DNA of 64,000 bases from Agarivorans sp. Toyoura001. GTDB lineage: Bacteria; Pseudomonadota; Gammaproteobacteria; Enterobacterales; Celerinatantimonadaceae. Shown here piece after piece: positions 18,519 through 27,358 of this stretch. Made by a program: the position numbers and the translations under genes. Each line of letters begins with the position of its first letter. Position 1 is the stretch's first letter. Location: contig NZ_BJEQ01000003.1 in assembly GCF_005405585.1 (NCBI RefSeq), forward strand, positions 124,001-188,000, written 5' to 3'. The notes under the pieces are model-generated. The model made no database searches and was not told the DNA's origin. It saw only the letters and a program-made list of their open reading frames with translations.

Positions 18519-19385
18519 GGCCACCAGCAGACCCGCGGCTATAAACATCGCACCCAATGCATGGTAGGCCGCTAACTGTTCGCCCAAAAAACTCACACTA
18601 AGCACCGCGCCAAATAACGGCATTAAATGAATATACTGACCAGCAAGATTAGCCCCAACAATTTTTACTCCGTAGTTCCAGGCTAAATAAGCCAGTAAAG
18701 AAGGGAAAATGGCGACATAGGCCAAGGCAGCCATAGCATCAGAACTGAGGTTAAACGCGGCTTGTGGCAGGTTTAGCCAATAGAATGGGCTAAGCACTAA
18801 CGAGCCCACCACTAAGGTACAACCTAGGAATGCTGCACCACCTAGATCGGCGGGCTTAAAACGCAAACCTATTGAATACAGTGCCCATACTAACGATGAC
18901 AACACGATCCATGCGTCACCTTGATTAATGCTTAGGCTGGCGAGTTGCTGCCATTGGCCTTTTACTAACAAGGCCAATACCCCAACAAACGACAAACCAA
19001 TCCCCAACAATTGCCGAGCAGAAATTTTTTGTTTTAGCGCTAGCCAGCTCACCAGCAGAATGAATATGGGAATCATTGAATTAATAATGAGGGCGTTGGT
19101 AGCCGTAGTGCTTTGCAAACCGATATACACGCAAGAGTTGAAACCTGCCACACCCAAACACGCTAAGGTGCTAATACGCAGCCAATTAGCTTTAATTACT
19201 GCTCGCTGGCGCCACATACTGGAATACAACAAAGGCATGGCAATCAACATTGCTAAGGTCCAGCGCCAGTAAGATAAAGACATGGCCGGCACTTGGTCTG
19301 AAATATAACGGCCTGTAACAAAATTTCCGGCCCAGAATAGCGGCGGTAAAACCAGTAAACCATAGGCCAACAGCTTTCCTTTCAT
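18465..19385 (-). CDS. DMT superfamily (EamA) transporter
   Basis: A 306-residue inner-membrane protein with ten hydrophobic segments arranged as two EamA repeats (LVLPPLFWAGNFVTGRYI..., and SLVWALYSIGLRFK...). The family exports or imports small metabolites; substrate cannot be read from sequence. The start MKGKLLAYG has AAGGAAGG a few bases upstream, while the frame upstream to 19472 is polar and unlikely to be translated. Confidence 0.9.
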   Translation of the reverse strand: MKGKLLAYGLLVLPPLFWAGNFVTGRYISDQVPAMSLSYWRWTLAMLIAMPLLYSSMWRQRAVIKANWLRISTLACLGVAGFNSCVYIGLQSTTATNALIINSMIPIFILLVSWLALKQKISARQLLGIGLSFVGVLALLVKGQWQQLASLSINQGDAWIVLSSLVWALYSIGLRFKPADLGGAAFLGCTLVVGSLVLSPFYWLNLPQAAFNLSSDAMAALAYVAIFPSLLAYLAWNYGVKIVGANLAGQYIHLMPLFGAVLSVSFLGEQLAAYHALGAMFIAAGLLVALLPFAILRARLARFKAH

Positions 19386-19521
19386 GAAACCTTCCTTTCT
19401 CACTCTAGACCTCAAGCACTTAGGGCTGTTAGGGTATAGCATCAGCCAGTGATTTGCAGTACTATCCGCCATCGCGCTGATAGCGTTTTCTACTACAACA
19501 TTAATTCATGGATAACGATCA

Positions 19522-19977
19522 ATGAGTCTACTCGAGGCTATTAATGCAGGATTGCATGTAACAGCAATTATTTTGCTGGCTGGTGCGCTGTACTCTGAAG
19601 CCTTTCTGTTTCGCCGTGGAATGAACGAAGACGACGTTAAAAAGCTGCTGTTAGCCGATGCCACCCACGCATTTTCTACCGTGCTCATTTTTATTACTGG
19701 CGCGCTAAGATTATTTATTTTCCATAGCACCAGCCAAACTTACCTAGACAATCCATTCTTTGCCTTAAAAATGCTGCTGTTTTTTGTGGTAGTGCTGTTA
19801 TCTCTTTACCCTTCATCTACCTTTTACCGTTGGCGCCGAGCCTTAAAGCAAGGTAAACCGTCAATGATCAGCTACCGCCAACACTCGTCGGTCATTTGGC
19901 TAATTCGTTTAGAGCTAGGGGTGTTATTGTTAATCCCAATGTTGGTAACGTTAGCGCGTGCAGGGTTTGGTAACTAA
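19522..19977 (+). CDS. DUF2214 family membrane protein
   Basis: 151 residues with four membrane segments. ALYSEAFLFRRGMNEDDVKKLLLADATHA followed by GALRLFIF matches DUF2214 family proteins. The start ATG lies 136 nt from the divergent DMT transporter, so both promoters are in 19386-19521. The function is unknown. Confidence 0.83.
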   Translation: MSLLEAINAGLHVTAIILLAGALYSEAFLFRRGMNEDDVKKLLLADATHAFSTVLIFITGALRLFIFHSTSQTYLDNPFFALKMLLFFVVVLLSLYPSSTFYRWRRALKQGKPSMISYRQHSSVIWLIRLELGVLLLIPMLVTLARAGFGN

Positions 19978-20098
19978 ACACCGTTTTACCTCTTAAATGA
20001 GCAATTAAGATCTAAAGTTACCTTTAGGCTGTTTTTGTTGTCGTGCCTGTTGTATAGATAAGCACAGCGAACAACACTTAGCGTTTGAGGTTTACGAT

Positions 20099-21100
20099 AT
20101 GCCTACTCCATCTTTCCGACTCAGCCAAGAGCATGAGCTCGACACGGTGTATCCAGAGAAAATTGCTCCTTATTGGCAAAAGCATGCTCAGCCAGCCAGC
20201 TTTACTGGGGTGAATGGCTTAAATATTCACTATGTAAAAGTCACTGCAGAGACACCAATCCAGCAGGCAATAGTGGTATCTCCAGGGCGTACCGAAGCCT
20301 ACCTAAAATACGATGAACTGGCCTACGACTTGGCTCAGCAAGGCTATGACGTATTTATTATCGACCACCGTGGCCAAGGGCTATCAGACAGAGAGTCGGC
20401 TCGCCAACAACCTGGTGATGTGGCGCAGTTTCAATATTATGTAGACGACCTGGCTCAGCTTATTGAACAACAAGTGCTTAGCCAAACCTACTCACACCGT
20501 TTTATATTGGCCCACTCTATGGGTGGCGCGATTGCCGCCCATTACTTACAGCAGCACCCCGGTATATTTAACGCGGCGGCGCTATCTGCGCCTATGTTTG
20601 GTATAAACCTAGGATTAGTGCCCAAATTTATTGCCACCTCTCTTGCTGCAACAATGAGTCGATTAGAGCACTCATTACAACGCGGTCCTTATTATGCGGT
20701 AGGTCAATCTAACTATAAACACTGTGGTTTTAACAACAATCATCTTACCCACAGTGAAGCGCGTTTTAAGCAAATGCAGCAGGTTTATCTTAACTACCCA
20801 CAAATACAACTTGGCGGCCCAACAAACCGTTGGCTTCACCAAAGTTTTACCGCTATGCAGCAGATAATAGAACACGCCAAGAGCATTAATCTTCCACTAT
20901 TATTACTACAAGCTGAGCAGGATTCTATAGTTACCGCAGCTGCCCAACGGGCCTTTTTTAAGGCGATGACCAGCTCGAATGATCAGGGGCAATTTGAGAT
21001 TATTGCAGGTTCACGACACGAAATACTGTTTGAGCGCGATACTCTTCGTAACCCAGCGTTAAACAACATTCTCGCGTTTTTTGCTCAGCGTTCTAACTAG
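20099..21100 (+). CDS. pldB: Alpha/beta hydrolase, lysophospholipase L2 (PldB)-like
   Basis: 333 residues with an alpha/beta-hydrolase fold: oxyanion region SPGRTEAYLKYDELAYDL, IIDHRGQGLSDR, and nucleophile elbow AHSMGGAI carrying the catalytic Ser. A late Asp (LQAEQDSIV) and His (GSRHEILFE) complete the triad. These features and the neighbouring YigL-like gene (pldB-yigL in E. coli) support lysophospholipase L2. GAGG precedes the start by 8 nt. Confidence 0.88.
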   Translation: MPTPSFRLSQEHELDTVYPEKIAPYWQKHAQPASFTGVNGLNIHYVKVTAETPIQQAIVVSPGRTEAYLKYDELAYDLAQQGYDVFIIDHRGQGLSDRESARQQPGDVAQFQYYVDDLAQLIEQQVLSQTYSHRFILAHSMGGAIAAHYLQQHPGIFNAAALSAPMFGINLGLVPKFIATSLAATMSRLEHSLQRGPYYAVGQSNYKHCGFNNNHLTHSEARFKQMQQVYLNYPQIQLGGPTNRWLHQSFTAMQQIIEHAKSINLPLLLLQAEQDSIVTAAAQRAFFKAMTSSNDQGQFEIIAGSRHEILFERDTLRNPALNNILAFFAQRSN

Positions 21101-21136
21101 CCGTAACCCGCTTTAGTGGTTTACCAAGGAGCTAAT

Positions 21137-21931
21137 ATGTATCAACTTATCGCCACTGATTTAGATGGCACGCTGTTAAACGGCGAACATCAAATATCTG
21201 AACATACAATGCAAACGGTTACCCGCTTGTACCAGCAAAACGTGAAGTTTTTAATTGCTACTGGCCGCCATTATATTGATGTAAGACCGATCGCCGATCA
21301 ATTTGATTTCCCTATGTATTTAATCACCTCAAACGGTGCACGAGTACATAACAAACAAGGAGAAGTGCTGTATCGAGCCGATTTAAACTCTGAGCAAATC
21401 CAGGGCATTTTAGATATTTCAGCAAAGTATCCACTACACCGAAATATTTACCATGAAGACAATTGGTACGTTGAACAAGAAAACGAATATGTGCGCTCGT
21501 TTAACCAACACTCCGGCTTCAATTATCAGGTCACGCATTTTGACGATTTAGAGCATCAGCATATCTGTAAGCTATTTTTTGTTGCCGACCATGAAATATT
21601 GCTTGAGCTGGAAAAAGAACTGGTGGCGAAATTTGGCGATGCACTAAACATCACCTTTTCCCTTACCGATTGCCTCGAAGTAATGACCGCTAAAGCTAAC
21701 AAGGGCGAGGCCCTAAATGCAGTGTTACAACAAAAATCTATCTCTGCTGAAAATTGCATTGCCTTTGGCGATGGCTTAAATGACAAGGAAATGCTGGCTT
21801 TGGTAGGAAAAGGTGTGATCATGGCCAACGCGCATGACCGTTTAAAGTTGACTTTACCTCATTTAGAACAAACACTTAGCAACAAAGAAAATGGAGTAGC
21901 TGAGTTTCTTATCGGCACTTTCAAGTTGTAG
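21137..21931 (+). CDS. yigL: Cof-type HAD phosphatase, YigL-like
   Basis: 264 residues of the HAD IIB (Cof) subfamily. Motif I is DLDGTLLNG near the N-terminus, motif II TSNGA, motif III Lys in KANKGEAL and motif IV FGDGLNDKEML. E. coli YigL dephosphorylates pyridoxal phosphate and sugar phosphates. The start at 21137 has AAGGAG upstream; the longer frame from 21116 lacks one. It follows pldB by 36 nt. Confidence 0.9.
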   Translation: MYQLIATDLDGTLLNGEHQISEHTMQTVTRLYQQNVKFLIATGRHYIDVRPIADQFDFPMYLITSNGARVHNKQGEVLYRADLNSEQIQGILDISAKYPLHRNIYHEDNWYVEQENEYVRSFNQHSGFNYQVTHFDDLEHQHICKLFFVADHEILLELEKELVAKFGDALNITFSLTDCLEVMTAKANKGEALNAVLQQKSISAENCIAFGDGLNDKEMLALVGKGVIMANAHDRLKLTLPHLEQTLSNKENGVAEFLIGTFKL

Positions 21932-21953
21932 CGGTATTTATAAGGGAAAGGTA

Positions 21954-23483
21954 ATGAGGTTTGTTAAGGTACTTGGCATTGCAACAGTAAGTTGTATCAG
22001 TTTATTTGCGTGTTCTCAAACGCCACCTCCCGCCCCACCCAAAAAGGTTGAGCCAGTTAAAGTAGCGATTAAACTCAACCCCGCCACTCAACTTACCGGC
22101 CAGCTTCAGCTCAACAAACAAGGGGCTATATTTACCCCCTGCCAAGGCAGCAGCCAGTACTGGGTAGACTTTTCTTCAGCAGATAAACAACTGCTAGAAC
22201 GCTTTGCCGACAACAGCCAACTACACGTAGAAATGATGGGCCGCTTCGATAACGTAAGCAAGCAAGCCCCGCAGGCTGACTATATTGCTAAAATTGTTCC
22301 TGAAAGCTGGCAGTACCTAGCGTCTGAAGGCCCAGGTTGCGAGTTTAGTGTTTCCGAGCTTAGCGCTTGGGGTAACGAACCTAGCTGGCGAATAGATGTA
22401 GAAGAAAACAAAATTCTGCTCAGCACGATGTCTGGCGCAGCCAACCAAGCAATTACTCGCAGTGGTATAGATAAAGGCGTTCATTTTTGGCAAGCCGGTG
22501 CTGACCTTTACCTTAGCGTAACCAAGCAGCAGTGCATGGATACCATGGCCGACAGCGTGTATTCCTATACCGCAGAGCTCACCTACAAAGGTAAAGTATA
22601 CCAAGGTTGTGCCCGCCGCCCCTTCGAGCAGCATGTAGACTTACTCGCCGGTTATTATCAAGTAAAACTGCCCACTGCATCGGGATCTGGCCGAGTGGTA
22701 GATTTAACCCTGAATGGTGATTTTAGCGCCCAGCTACAAAACACCTATTTAGAACAAGACAAAAGCTTTGTTGAAAAAGGCTATTGGTACCCACTAAACC
22801 AAACTAGCCTGGAATTTACCGTTAGCCAAAGCCGTAATCAGCAAGTTAAAAGCGATATGATTTTTGATTGGGACGGACGCCTACTGCGTTTACGCAACCC
22901 AGAGTCTCAGCAACAAGGTAGCGCCGGCCTTAATATGATGAAAATGAACGGCCCAGCCATGGCGCATAACAGTAAAACTAAAAAGACTTACCATCAACGC
23001 AGCTTTGAGCCCGCCACCTTAAAGGCCAGCAGCGAATACGACCCTGAGGTAGAGGCAGCATTAAAGCAGTACTTCAAGTTGCATCGCACCGAGCTAAATG
23101 GCACCAAGTACCAATGGTGGAAGTTTGATTTAAACGGCGATGGTAAAGACGAAATCATTAGCTATGTAGACTGGTGTGGTAGCGGCGGTTGTAGTTTATT
23201 AATATTTGAAGCCAAAGATAACAATCACCGTTTCTTAAGCAAAACAACGTTAGTGCATACGCCGTTCTTTCTGGCCACATCAAGCAATGCCCGCTGGCAA
23301 GATTTATTAATACAAGTATCGGGCGGCGGCGCCACACCAGGGCTGCGTTTATTACGTTTTGATGGCCTAAGCTACCCACTAAACCCTAGCGTTCAACCAG
23401 AGGCTCCTTCGCCAGCCCCTTTGAGCGGTATTACCTTTCAAGCTGAAGCCTTTAGCTCTGGCGCAGGGCGAGCGCTTAACTAG
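21954..23483 (+). CDS. COG3650-type lipoprotein with C-terminal Asp-rich region
   Basis: A 509-residue lipoprotein (lipobox SLFAC, Cys at about 20) followed by a Pro/Lys linker. Residues about 120-220 match the COG3650 module: AWGNEPSWRIDVEENKILLS ... QQCMDTMADSVYSYTAEL ... YQGCARRP. The C-terminal third carries DLNGDGKDEIISYVDWCG, a calcium-loop-like stretch seen in VCBS/FG-GAP repeats. Two further paired Cys (CGSGGC) may form a disulfide. It is 22 nt after yigL, so likely in the same operon. The function is unknown; the same core domain reappears alone at 24851-25240. Confidence 0.82.
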   Translation: MRFVKVLGIATVSCISLFACSQTPPPAPPKKVEPVKVAIKLNPATQLTGQLQLNKQGAIFTPCQGSSQYWVDFSSADKQLLERFADNSQLHVEMMGRFDNVSKQAPQADYIAKIVPESWQYLASEGPGCEFSVSELSAWGNEPSWRIDVEENKILLSTMSGAANQAITRSGIDKGVHFWQAGADLYLSVTKQQCMDTMADSVYSYTAELTYKGKVYQGCARRPFEQHVDLLAGYYQVKLPTASGSGRVVDLTLNGDFSAQLQNTYLEQDKSFVEKGYWYPLNQTSLEFTVSQSRNQQVKSDMIFDWDGRLLRLRNPESQQQGSAGLNMMKMNGPAMAHNSKTKKTYHQRSFEPATLKASSEYDPEVEAALKQYFKLHRTELNGTKYQWWKFDLNGDGKDEIISYVDWCGSGGCSLLIFEAKDNNHRFLSKTTLVHTPFFLATSSNARWQDLLIQVSGGGATPGLRLLRFDGLSYPLNPSVQPEAPSPAPLSGITFQAEAFSSGAGRALN

Positions 23484-23524
23484 CCACAGACATTGCTAGC
23501 TCAATCTCAACGCTAGCGTTACAA

Positions 23525-23546
23525 TGCCCCTGATTTTTCAGGGGCA
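23525..23546 (+). other. Hairpin covering the ribosome site of the flavoprotein gene
   Basis: A perfect 9-bp inverted repeat TGCCCCTGA / TCAGGGGCA with loop TTTT ends 4 nt before the ATG at 23551. The only purine-rich site (AGGGG) is inside the right arm. It may reduce translation, or be remnant of a terminator for the gene upstream. Confidence 0.5.
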
Positions 23547-23550
23547 AGTT

Positions 23551-24738
23551 ATGACACAGCAATTCGACGTAATCATTATTGGCGCAGGCGCCGCAGGTTT
23601 AATGTGTGCTGCTACTGCAGGCTATCGCGGCCGTTCGGTATTAGTCATTGATAATGCTAAAAAAGCCGGTCGAAAAATACTGATTAGTGGCGGTGGCCGT
23701 TGTAACTTTACCAATCAACACGTAGCGCCAGACAACTTCCTGTGTGAAAACCCTCATTTCGTTAAATCGGCATTAGCCCGCTACCCCTCTAGCAACTTCA
23801 TCGAACTAGTAGAGCGCCATGGCATTGAATACCACGAGCGAGACCACGGCCAACTATTCTGCAATGACAACGCGAAAGAGATTGTAGACATGCTGCTTAC
23901 CGAGTGTGATTGGGCAGGTGTAACCATCAGCCTACGCAGCGAAGTTAAGTACATTAAACAGTTAGCTGAACAACAGTTTGAAGTGAGCGCTGGCGGACAA
24001 ACATACCAGTGCAGCTCCTTAGTCATCGCCACTGGCGGGCTTTCTATGCCAAAGCTTGGCGCTACGCCTTTTGGTTATAAAGTGGCTGAACAGTTTGGCT
24101 TAAAAGTGCTCCCTACTCGCGCAGGTTTAGTGCCATTTACTTGGCATGCCGAGCAAAAAGAACGCTTTGAAGCACTCTCGGGCATTGCTGTTCCTAGCTG
24201 TATAACCGCCGCCAACGGCAAGCAATTTATCGAAGCCCTATTGTTCACTCATCGTGGCCTCTCTGGCCCAGCCATTTTACAAATATCTAACTACTGGCAA
24301 CCCGGCGAAGCCATTGGCATTGATTTACTCCCTAAACAAAATGCCGCAGCCTTGCTCGAACAAGTATTACTGCAACACCCTAAACAAAGCCTTAAAAACA
24401 CCTTAAGCCAATGGTTACCCAAACGCTTAGTAGAAGCCCTGTTTGAAGAAGCCATGCTAGCCAAAGCACTAAACCAACTTGGCCACGGCGAACGCGACAA
24501 CATTGCTGCTAAACTCAACAATTGGCAAATCACCATGAACGGCACCGAAGGCTACCGAACAGCCGAAGTAACATTGGGTGGCGTAGATACCAACGAACTT
24601 AGCTCTAAAACCATGGAAGCAAACAAGGTAATAGGTTTGTACTTCATAGGCGAAGTAATGGACGTAAGTGGTTGGTTAGGCGGGTTTAATTTTCAGTGGG
24701 CGTGGGCTAGTGGTGTTGCTTGTGGGTTGGATTGTTGA
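23551..24738 (+). CDS. NAD(P)/FAD-dependent oxidoreductase of the HI0933/YhiN family
   Basis: A 395-residue flavoprotein. It opens with the dinucleotide-binding motif DVIIIGAGAAGLMCAATAG, then the family signature RKILISGGGRCNFTN and IATGGLSMPKLGATPFGY. The C-terminus AEVTLGGVDTNELSSKTM with YFIGEVMDVSGWLGGFNFQW also fits. The physiological substrate is unknown. The start MTQQFDV at 23551 is preferred over ATG at 23524, which falls in the hairpin. Confidence 0.92.
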   Translation: MTQQFDVIIIGAGAAGLMCAATAGYRGRSVLVIDNAKKAGRKILISGGGRCNFTNQHVAPDNFLCENPHFVKSALARYPSSNFIELVERHGIEYHERDHGQLFCNDNAKEIVDMLLTECDWAGVTISLRSEVKYIKQLAEQQFEVSAGGQTYQCSSLVIATGGLSMPKLGATPFGYKVAEQFGLKVLPTRAGLVPFTWHAEQKERFEALSGIAVPSCITAANGKQFIEALLFTHRGLSGPAILQISNYWQPGEAIGIDLLPKQNAAALLEQVLLQHPKQSLKNTLSQWLPKRLVEALFEEAMLAKALNQLGHGERDNIAAKLNNWQITMNGTEGYRTAEVTLGGVDTNELSSKTMEANKVIGLYFIGEVMDVSGWLGGFNFQWAWASGVACGLDC

Positions 24739-24770
24739 ACGAAAATTTGTAAGTGCTAATTGGAAATAGT

Positions 24771-24808
24771 GAGAATTGCTGTTTGGCAAGCGCTACCTAG
24801 CAATTCTC
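24771..24808. repeat. Inverted repeat, 10-bp arms
   Basis: GAGAATTGCT and AGCAATTCTC are exact reverse complements separated by 18 nt between the flavoprotein gene and the convergent gene at 24851. It could be a terminator for either, but there is no T tract; it marks the left border of the AT-rich cargo segment. Confidence 0.5.
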
Positions 24809-24850
24809 ATGTTGATTTAAACAATAAGACTCGTTCAAGTGACTCTAAAT

Positions 24851-25240
24851 CTATTTGTTTATTCGATTACAACATCCGCTGTATAGATATTTATCACCAA
24901 CGGAAAACATCACGTCATATTCATACACAAAATCGGACATATCATCAGAACATTGATGTGTTTTCGCCAATGTAATGCTTACAGCCTCCCCATTAAGCCC
25001 AGAACCTTGTATGACCCAACGGTTATTATGATTAACCGAAGCAATCACTTTACCTAGTGTAAACGAAGTAGTCTGATCATCAATATCGCTGTAAACAATA
25101 GTCTCACCTTTAACACTTAAGCCCCAAAAGGGTTCTGCACCTAAACACTCCAAACTTTCAATTGAAAGATTGTCTTTTGCAACTGCGTTGAAAGCGAAAA
25201 AAGTAAGCAATATAAAAGCGCTTGAAAAATTATTAGACAT
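24851..25240 (-). CDS. Secreted single-domain COG3650-like protein
   Basis: 129 residues with a signal peptide (MSNNFSSAFILLTFFAFNAVA) and no lipobox. The mature part LECLGAEPFWGLSVKGETIVY ... HQCSDDMSDFVYEYDVMFSVG...LYSGCC aligns by eye with the central domain of the lipoprotein at 21954-23483, including G-x-EP-x-W and the paired Cys. It is exported to the periplasm. Function unknown. It could be a free-standing paralogue or an inhibitor/immunity-like protein in the cargo region. Confidence 0.75.
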   Translation of the reverse strand: MSNNFSSAFILLTFFAFNAVAKDNLSIESLECLGAEPFWGLSVKGETIVYSDIDDQTTSFTLGKVIASVNHNNRWVIQGSGLNGEAVSITLAKTHQCSDDMSDFVYEYDVMFSVGDKYLYSGCCNRINK

Positions 25241-25540
25241 TAAGCTCTCTCACGAAATGTATCGTATGGGTTCTCTAACACTAAAAAATGCCCAAAACTC
25301 ATCCATCGGCCCTATTTTCTTAAGATTAGAAGCAATGCCTTTGCAAGCGAAACGATCTACTTTTCAAAATACACCAAACCATTTTTCGATGCAGTCTGAA
25401 AGACTGCAACATTGATAGGCAAGCTACAATAAACCTCTTGAATATGAACCAAATAATCAGTGTCGGTATTTGGAAAAAGTATGATCACGCCCAGCGTGAA
25501 CATACTCGATTAAATAAAAGAAATCTTGGCGGCGAGATCA
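25241..25540. other. Gene-free stretch with two small hairpins
   Basis: No credible gene is seen in these 300 bases. There are two short perfect hairpins: TGCAGTCT/AGACTGCA around 25390-25408 and TCACGC/GCGTGA around 25484-25498. The second could end transcription arriving from the gene at 25541-25957 on the minus strand. An 81-codon plus-strand frame here overlaps the start of the minus-strand gene and has no ribosome site. Confidence 0.5.
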
Positions 25541-25957
25541 CTAATCCATGACTTGTAGTTTAGAGGTAAACTCTTGATACTGTTCTTTAGCTGTTACCAT
25601 AGCCTGCTCAGCCTTCTTTTTCTCTTCCATCGAAGTGCTCTCAGTTAGCGCTTGGTAGCGTAGCTCTGCAATTTGGTAATGCTGAAGTAACAGAGTACCC
25701 GTCACAGTATCAACCCAATTGATAAATCCAAGGTTTTGAATATCCCAACCAGTATTATCCACTTGCTCAGTCAATTCTTTTGGGCTTTTTTCTGTGAGTT
25801 TTCTAAAGCTACTCAAAGCATCAGCAACATATTCAATACTAGCTTGGCTTTCTTCCAATGAAAAACGGGAGCTATAATCTTCTGGCTCTATATTCTCGCT
25901 AGCAAACGCGAGCAATGGAAACAATACTGTCAGCAATAACACTGATTTAAACTTCAT
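25541..25957 (-). CDS. Periplasmic helical protein, candidate immunity to the M15 effector
   Basis: 138 residues starting at MKFKSVLLLTVLFPLLAFASE, a clear signal peptide, so the mature protein lies in the periplasm. The rest is charged and helical (EESQASIEYVADALSSFRKL, then EEKKKAEQAMVTAKEQYQEF). The start is chosen because TAGGAA lies 7 nt upstream; a longer frame overlaps the preceding gene. It begins 10 nt after the stop of the peptidoglycan-peptidase gene. A toxin without signal peptide acting on cell wall followed by a small exported protein is the usual layout of T6SS effector and immunity genes. No family is recognised; the immunity role is inferred. Confidence 0.78.
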   Translation of the reverse strand: MKFKSVLLLTVLFPLLAFASENIEPEDYSSRFSLEESQASIEYVADALSSFRKLTEKSPKELTEQVDNTGWDIQNLGFINWVDTVTGTLLLQHYQIAELRYQALTESTSMEEKKKAEQAMVTAKEQYQEFTSKLQVMD

Positions 25958-25967
25958 AGTCGAATTC

Positions 25968-26654
25968 CTACCAACGGGCTTTATAGCCACGCACATCATA
26001 ATGAACGAAAGTGTTATACAACCCTAAGCCGCCATCAGCCATTTTCTTACTAGCTATTAGCTCTAACACTTTCGCATGAACCTCTTTTGGAGCCATACCA
26101 GACACCGCAATATCTGCAGCTTTTGCTTGAACATGAAGACTATTTTTTGTCCCGCCAACTTTTCGGTTATGTTCTGGTGTTCTATAAGCGCTATTTATTT
26201 TTATTGGTTTGCCTAACTCTTTTCTTAACACATCTAGCTGCCCAGCTAGTGTTTTAATGCTAGGCCTTAACTCAGTGGGGACTGGTGTCTTGTCATTATC
26301 GTGGCAAGCAAACTCTTTCCAAGCAAAATAGGTCGAAGCTTTACCTGCAGCTGGAGTAGTAACCACTGGTTTAATATTACCTAACGTAGTGTTTAGCTTC
26401 TTATGACTTCGCCCATTAGCATCTATCTTTCCATCGGGGCGAACCATGCCAACCACTTTCTTTTGAAAGGCTTTGATTGCAGCTACAGTTTTTGAATTTT
26501 CTGGTTTAGTACCCAGTTTGCCATCTACAACTAATTTTTTAGTTAGTGGTATTTGCCCTAATATTTGATTCAAAGCAGTCTGTACCGCTTTTACGTCATT
26601 AGGTTTGTTTGCACCACCCAGGCCTACTGATTGAGTGATTTGTAACTTAGCCAT
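25968..26654 (-). CDS. Peptidoglycan-binding / peptidase M15 protein, candidate T6SS effector
   Basis: 228 residues with no signal peptide. Residues about 5-92 form a PG_binding_1-type domain (LGGANKPNDVKAVQTALNQI ... KTVAAIKAFQKKV). Residues about 108-228 form a peptidase M15 (D,D-carboxypeptidase/endopeptidase) domain with YRTPEHN and the zinc triad His174 and Asp181 (in SLHVQAKAADIAV) and His218 (FVHYDVRG). A cell-wall hydrolase lacking a Sec signal, located at the distal end of a T6SS cluster and followed by an exported small protein, is best explained as T6SS cargo cleaving stem peptides of a rival cell wall. A phage-type endolysin origin is the alternative. AAGGA lies 6 nt before the start. 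Confidence 0.85.
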   Translation of the reverse strand: MAKLQITQSVGLGGANKPNDVKAVQTALNQILGQIPLTKKLVVDGKLGTKPENSKTVAAIKAFQKKVVGMVRPDGKIDANGRSHKKLNTTLGNIKPVVTTPAAGKASTYFAWKEFACHDNDKTPVPTELRPSIKTLAGQLDVLRKELGKPIKINSAYRTPEHNRKVGGTKNSLHVQAKAADIAVSGMAPKEVHAKVLELIASKKMADGGLGLYNTFVHYDVRGYKARW

Positions 26655-26887
26655 TGTTGTTCCTTGTACAAAGCTATATTTAAAATATTTTTATTACGAC
26701 TTCTCGCTAACTACAACCATAATGCTATCTGTACGCAAAGAGGGGCTTAAAGTGACTCTGCCCTCGTTTATTCTGTTCCTGATACAACGGAAATTGAACG
26801 AACGCTTTGAGCTTTGCTGACTGGCAACAGTAGAGAAGGTGGTAACGACAACTAAATCTATAGAGAGCCGTAAACCAATTATTATAT

Positions 26888-27358
26888 TTATAAGACTAAA
26901 TCTTGAGTTCCAACTTGAATTGAACCATTTACTACTTTTACTCCAAGTCCTAATTCAGGCTCCCATGAACAAGTATAAATAATACCCAAATACATATTTG
27001 ATTCAGGTGCCTGGGGAAGAAACACAGTTTTAAGATCGATAATGCTAATCATTTCATCTGTTGAGTTTATTTCGGGAGCTAACTCATCTCGGGCATCAAT
27101 ACCAAATTTTGTTCGGTACTCTTGATATGACTCTTTGTAGTGAGCAAAAATTTTGTCATTAACTTCAGACATCAGCGCGGTTGGGTCGAGCAGCAAATGT
27201 CTAAAAGACCGCTTTTGCAATTCTGTTATTTCTTCACCTTCGTAACATTCAATTACAAGTTCAGCTTCCCTAACTTCAGAAAAAAAAGGTAACGAAACAG
27301 CACCAATCCAAGAGTCATCGTATTCTAAACATCCAAATAGCTCATCGTTTACATTCAT
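26888..27358 (-). CDS. Candidate immunity protein for the Rhs nuclease (DUF6985-like)
   Basis: A 156-residue acidic cytoplasmic protein. Its ATG shares one base with the rhs stop (TAATG), with GGAG inside the rhs end, so translation is coupled to the toxin. The pattern LEYDDSWIGAVSLPFFSE ... ELVIECYEGEEITELQKRSF ... EPELGLGVKVVNG resembles the DUF6985 group often found beside polymorphic toxins; this family match is from memory and uncertain. High acidity suits binding to a basic nuclease. The sequence looks AT-rich compared with the rhs core. Confidence 0.78.
   Translation of the reverse strand: MNVNDELFGCLEYDDSWIGAVSLPFFSEVREAELVIECYEGEEITELQKRSFRHLLLDPTALMSEVNDKIFAHYKESYQEYRTKFGIDARDELAPEINSTDEMISIIDLKTVFLPQAPESNMYLGIIYTCSWEPELGLGVKVVNGSIQVGTQDLVL

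Noticed and set aside
25170-25415. 81-codon plus-strand frame
   Set aside because: It overlaps the start of the minus-strand gene with a signal peptide, has no ribosome site and no protein-like composition.
25968-26654. M15 protein as a prophage endolysin
   Set aside because: No holin, spanin or other phage gene is nearby and the following exported protein does not resemble a spanin; kept only as an alternative.
26635-26820. 61-codon plus-strand frame between effector and immunity genes
   Set aside because: No ribosome site, antisense to the M15 gene start, and odd composition; taken as chance.
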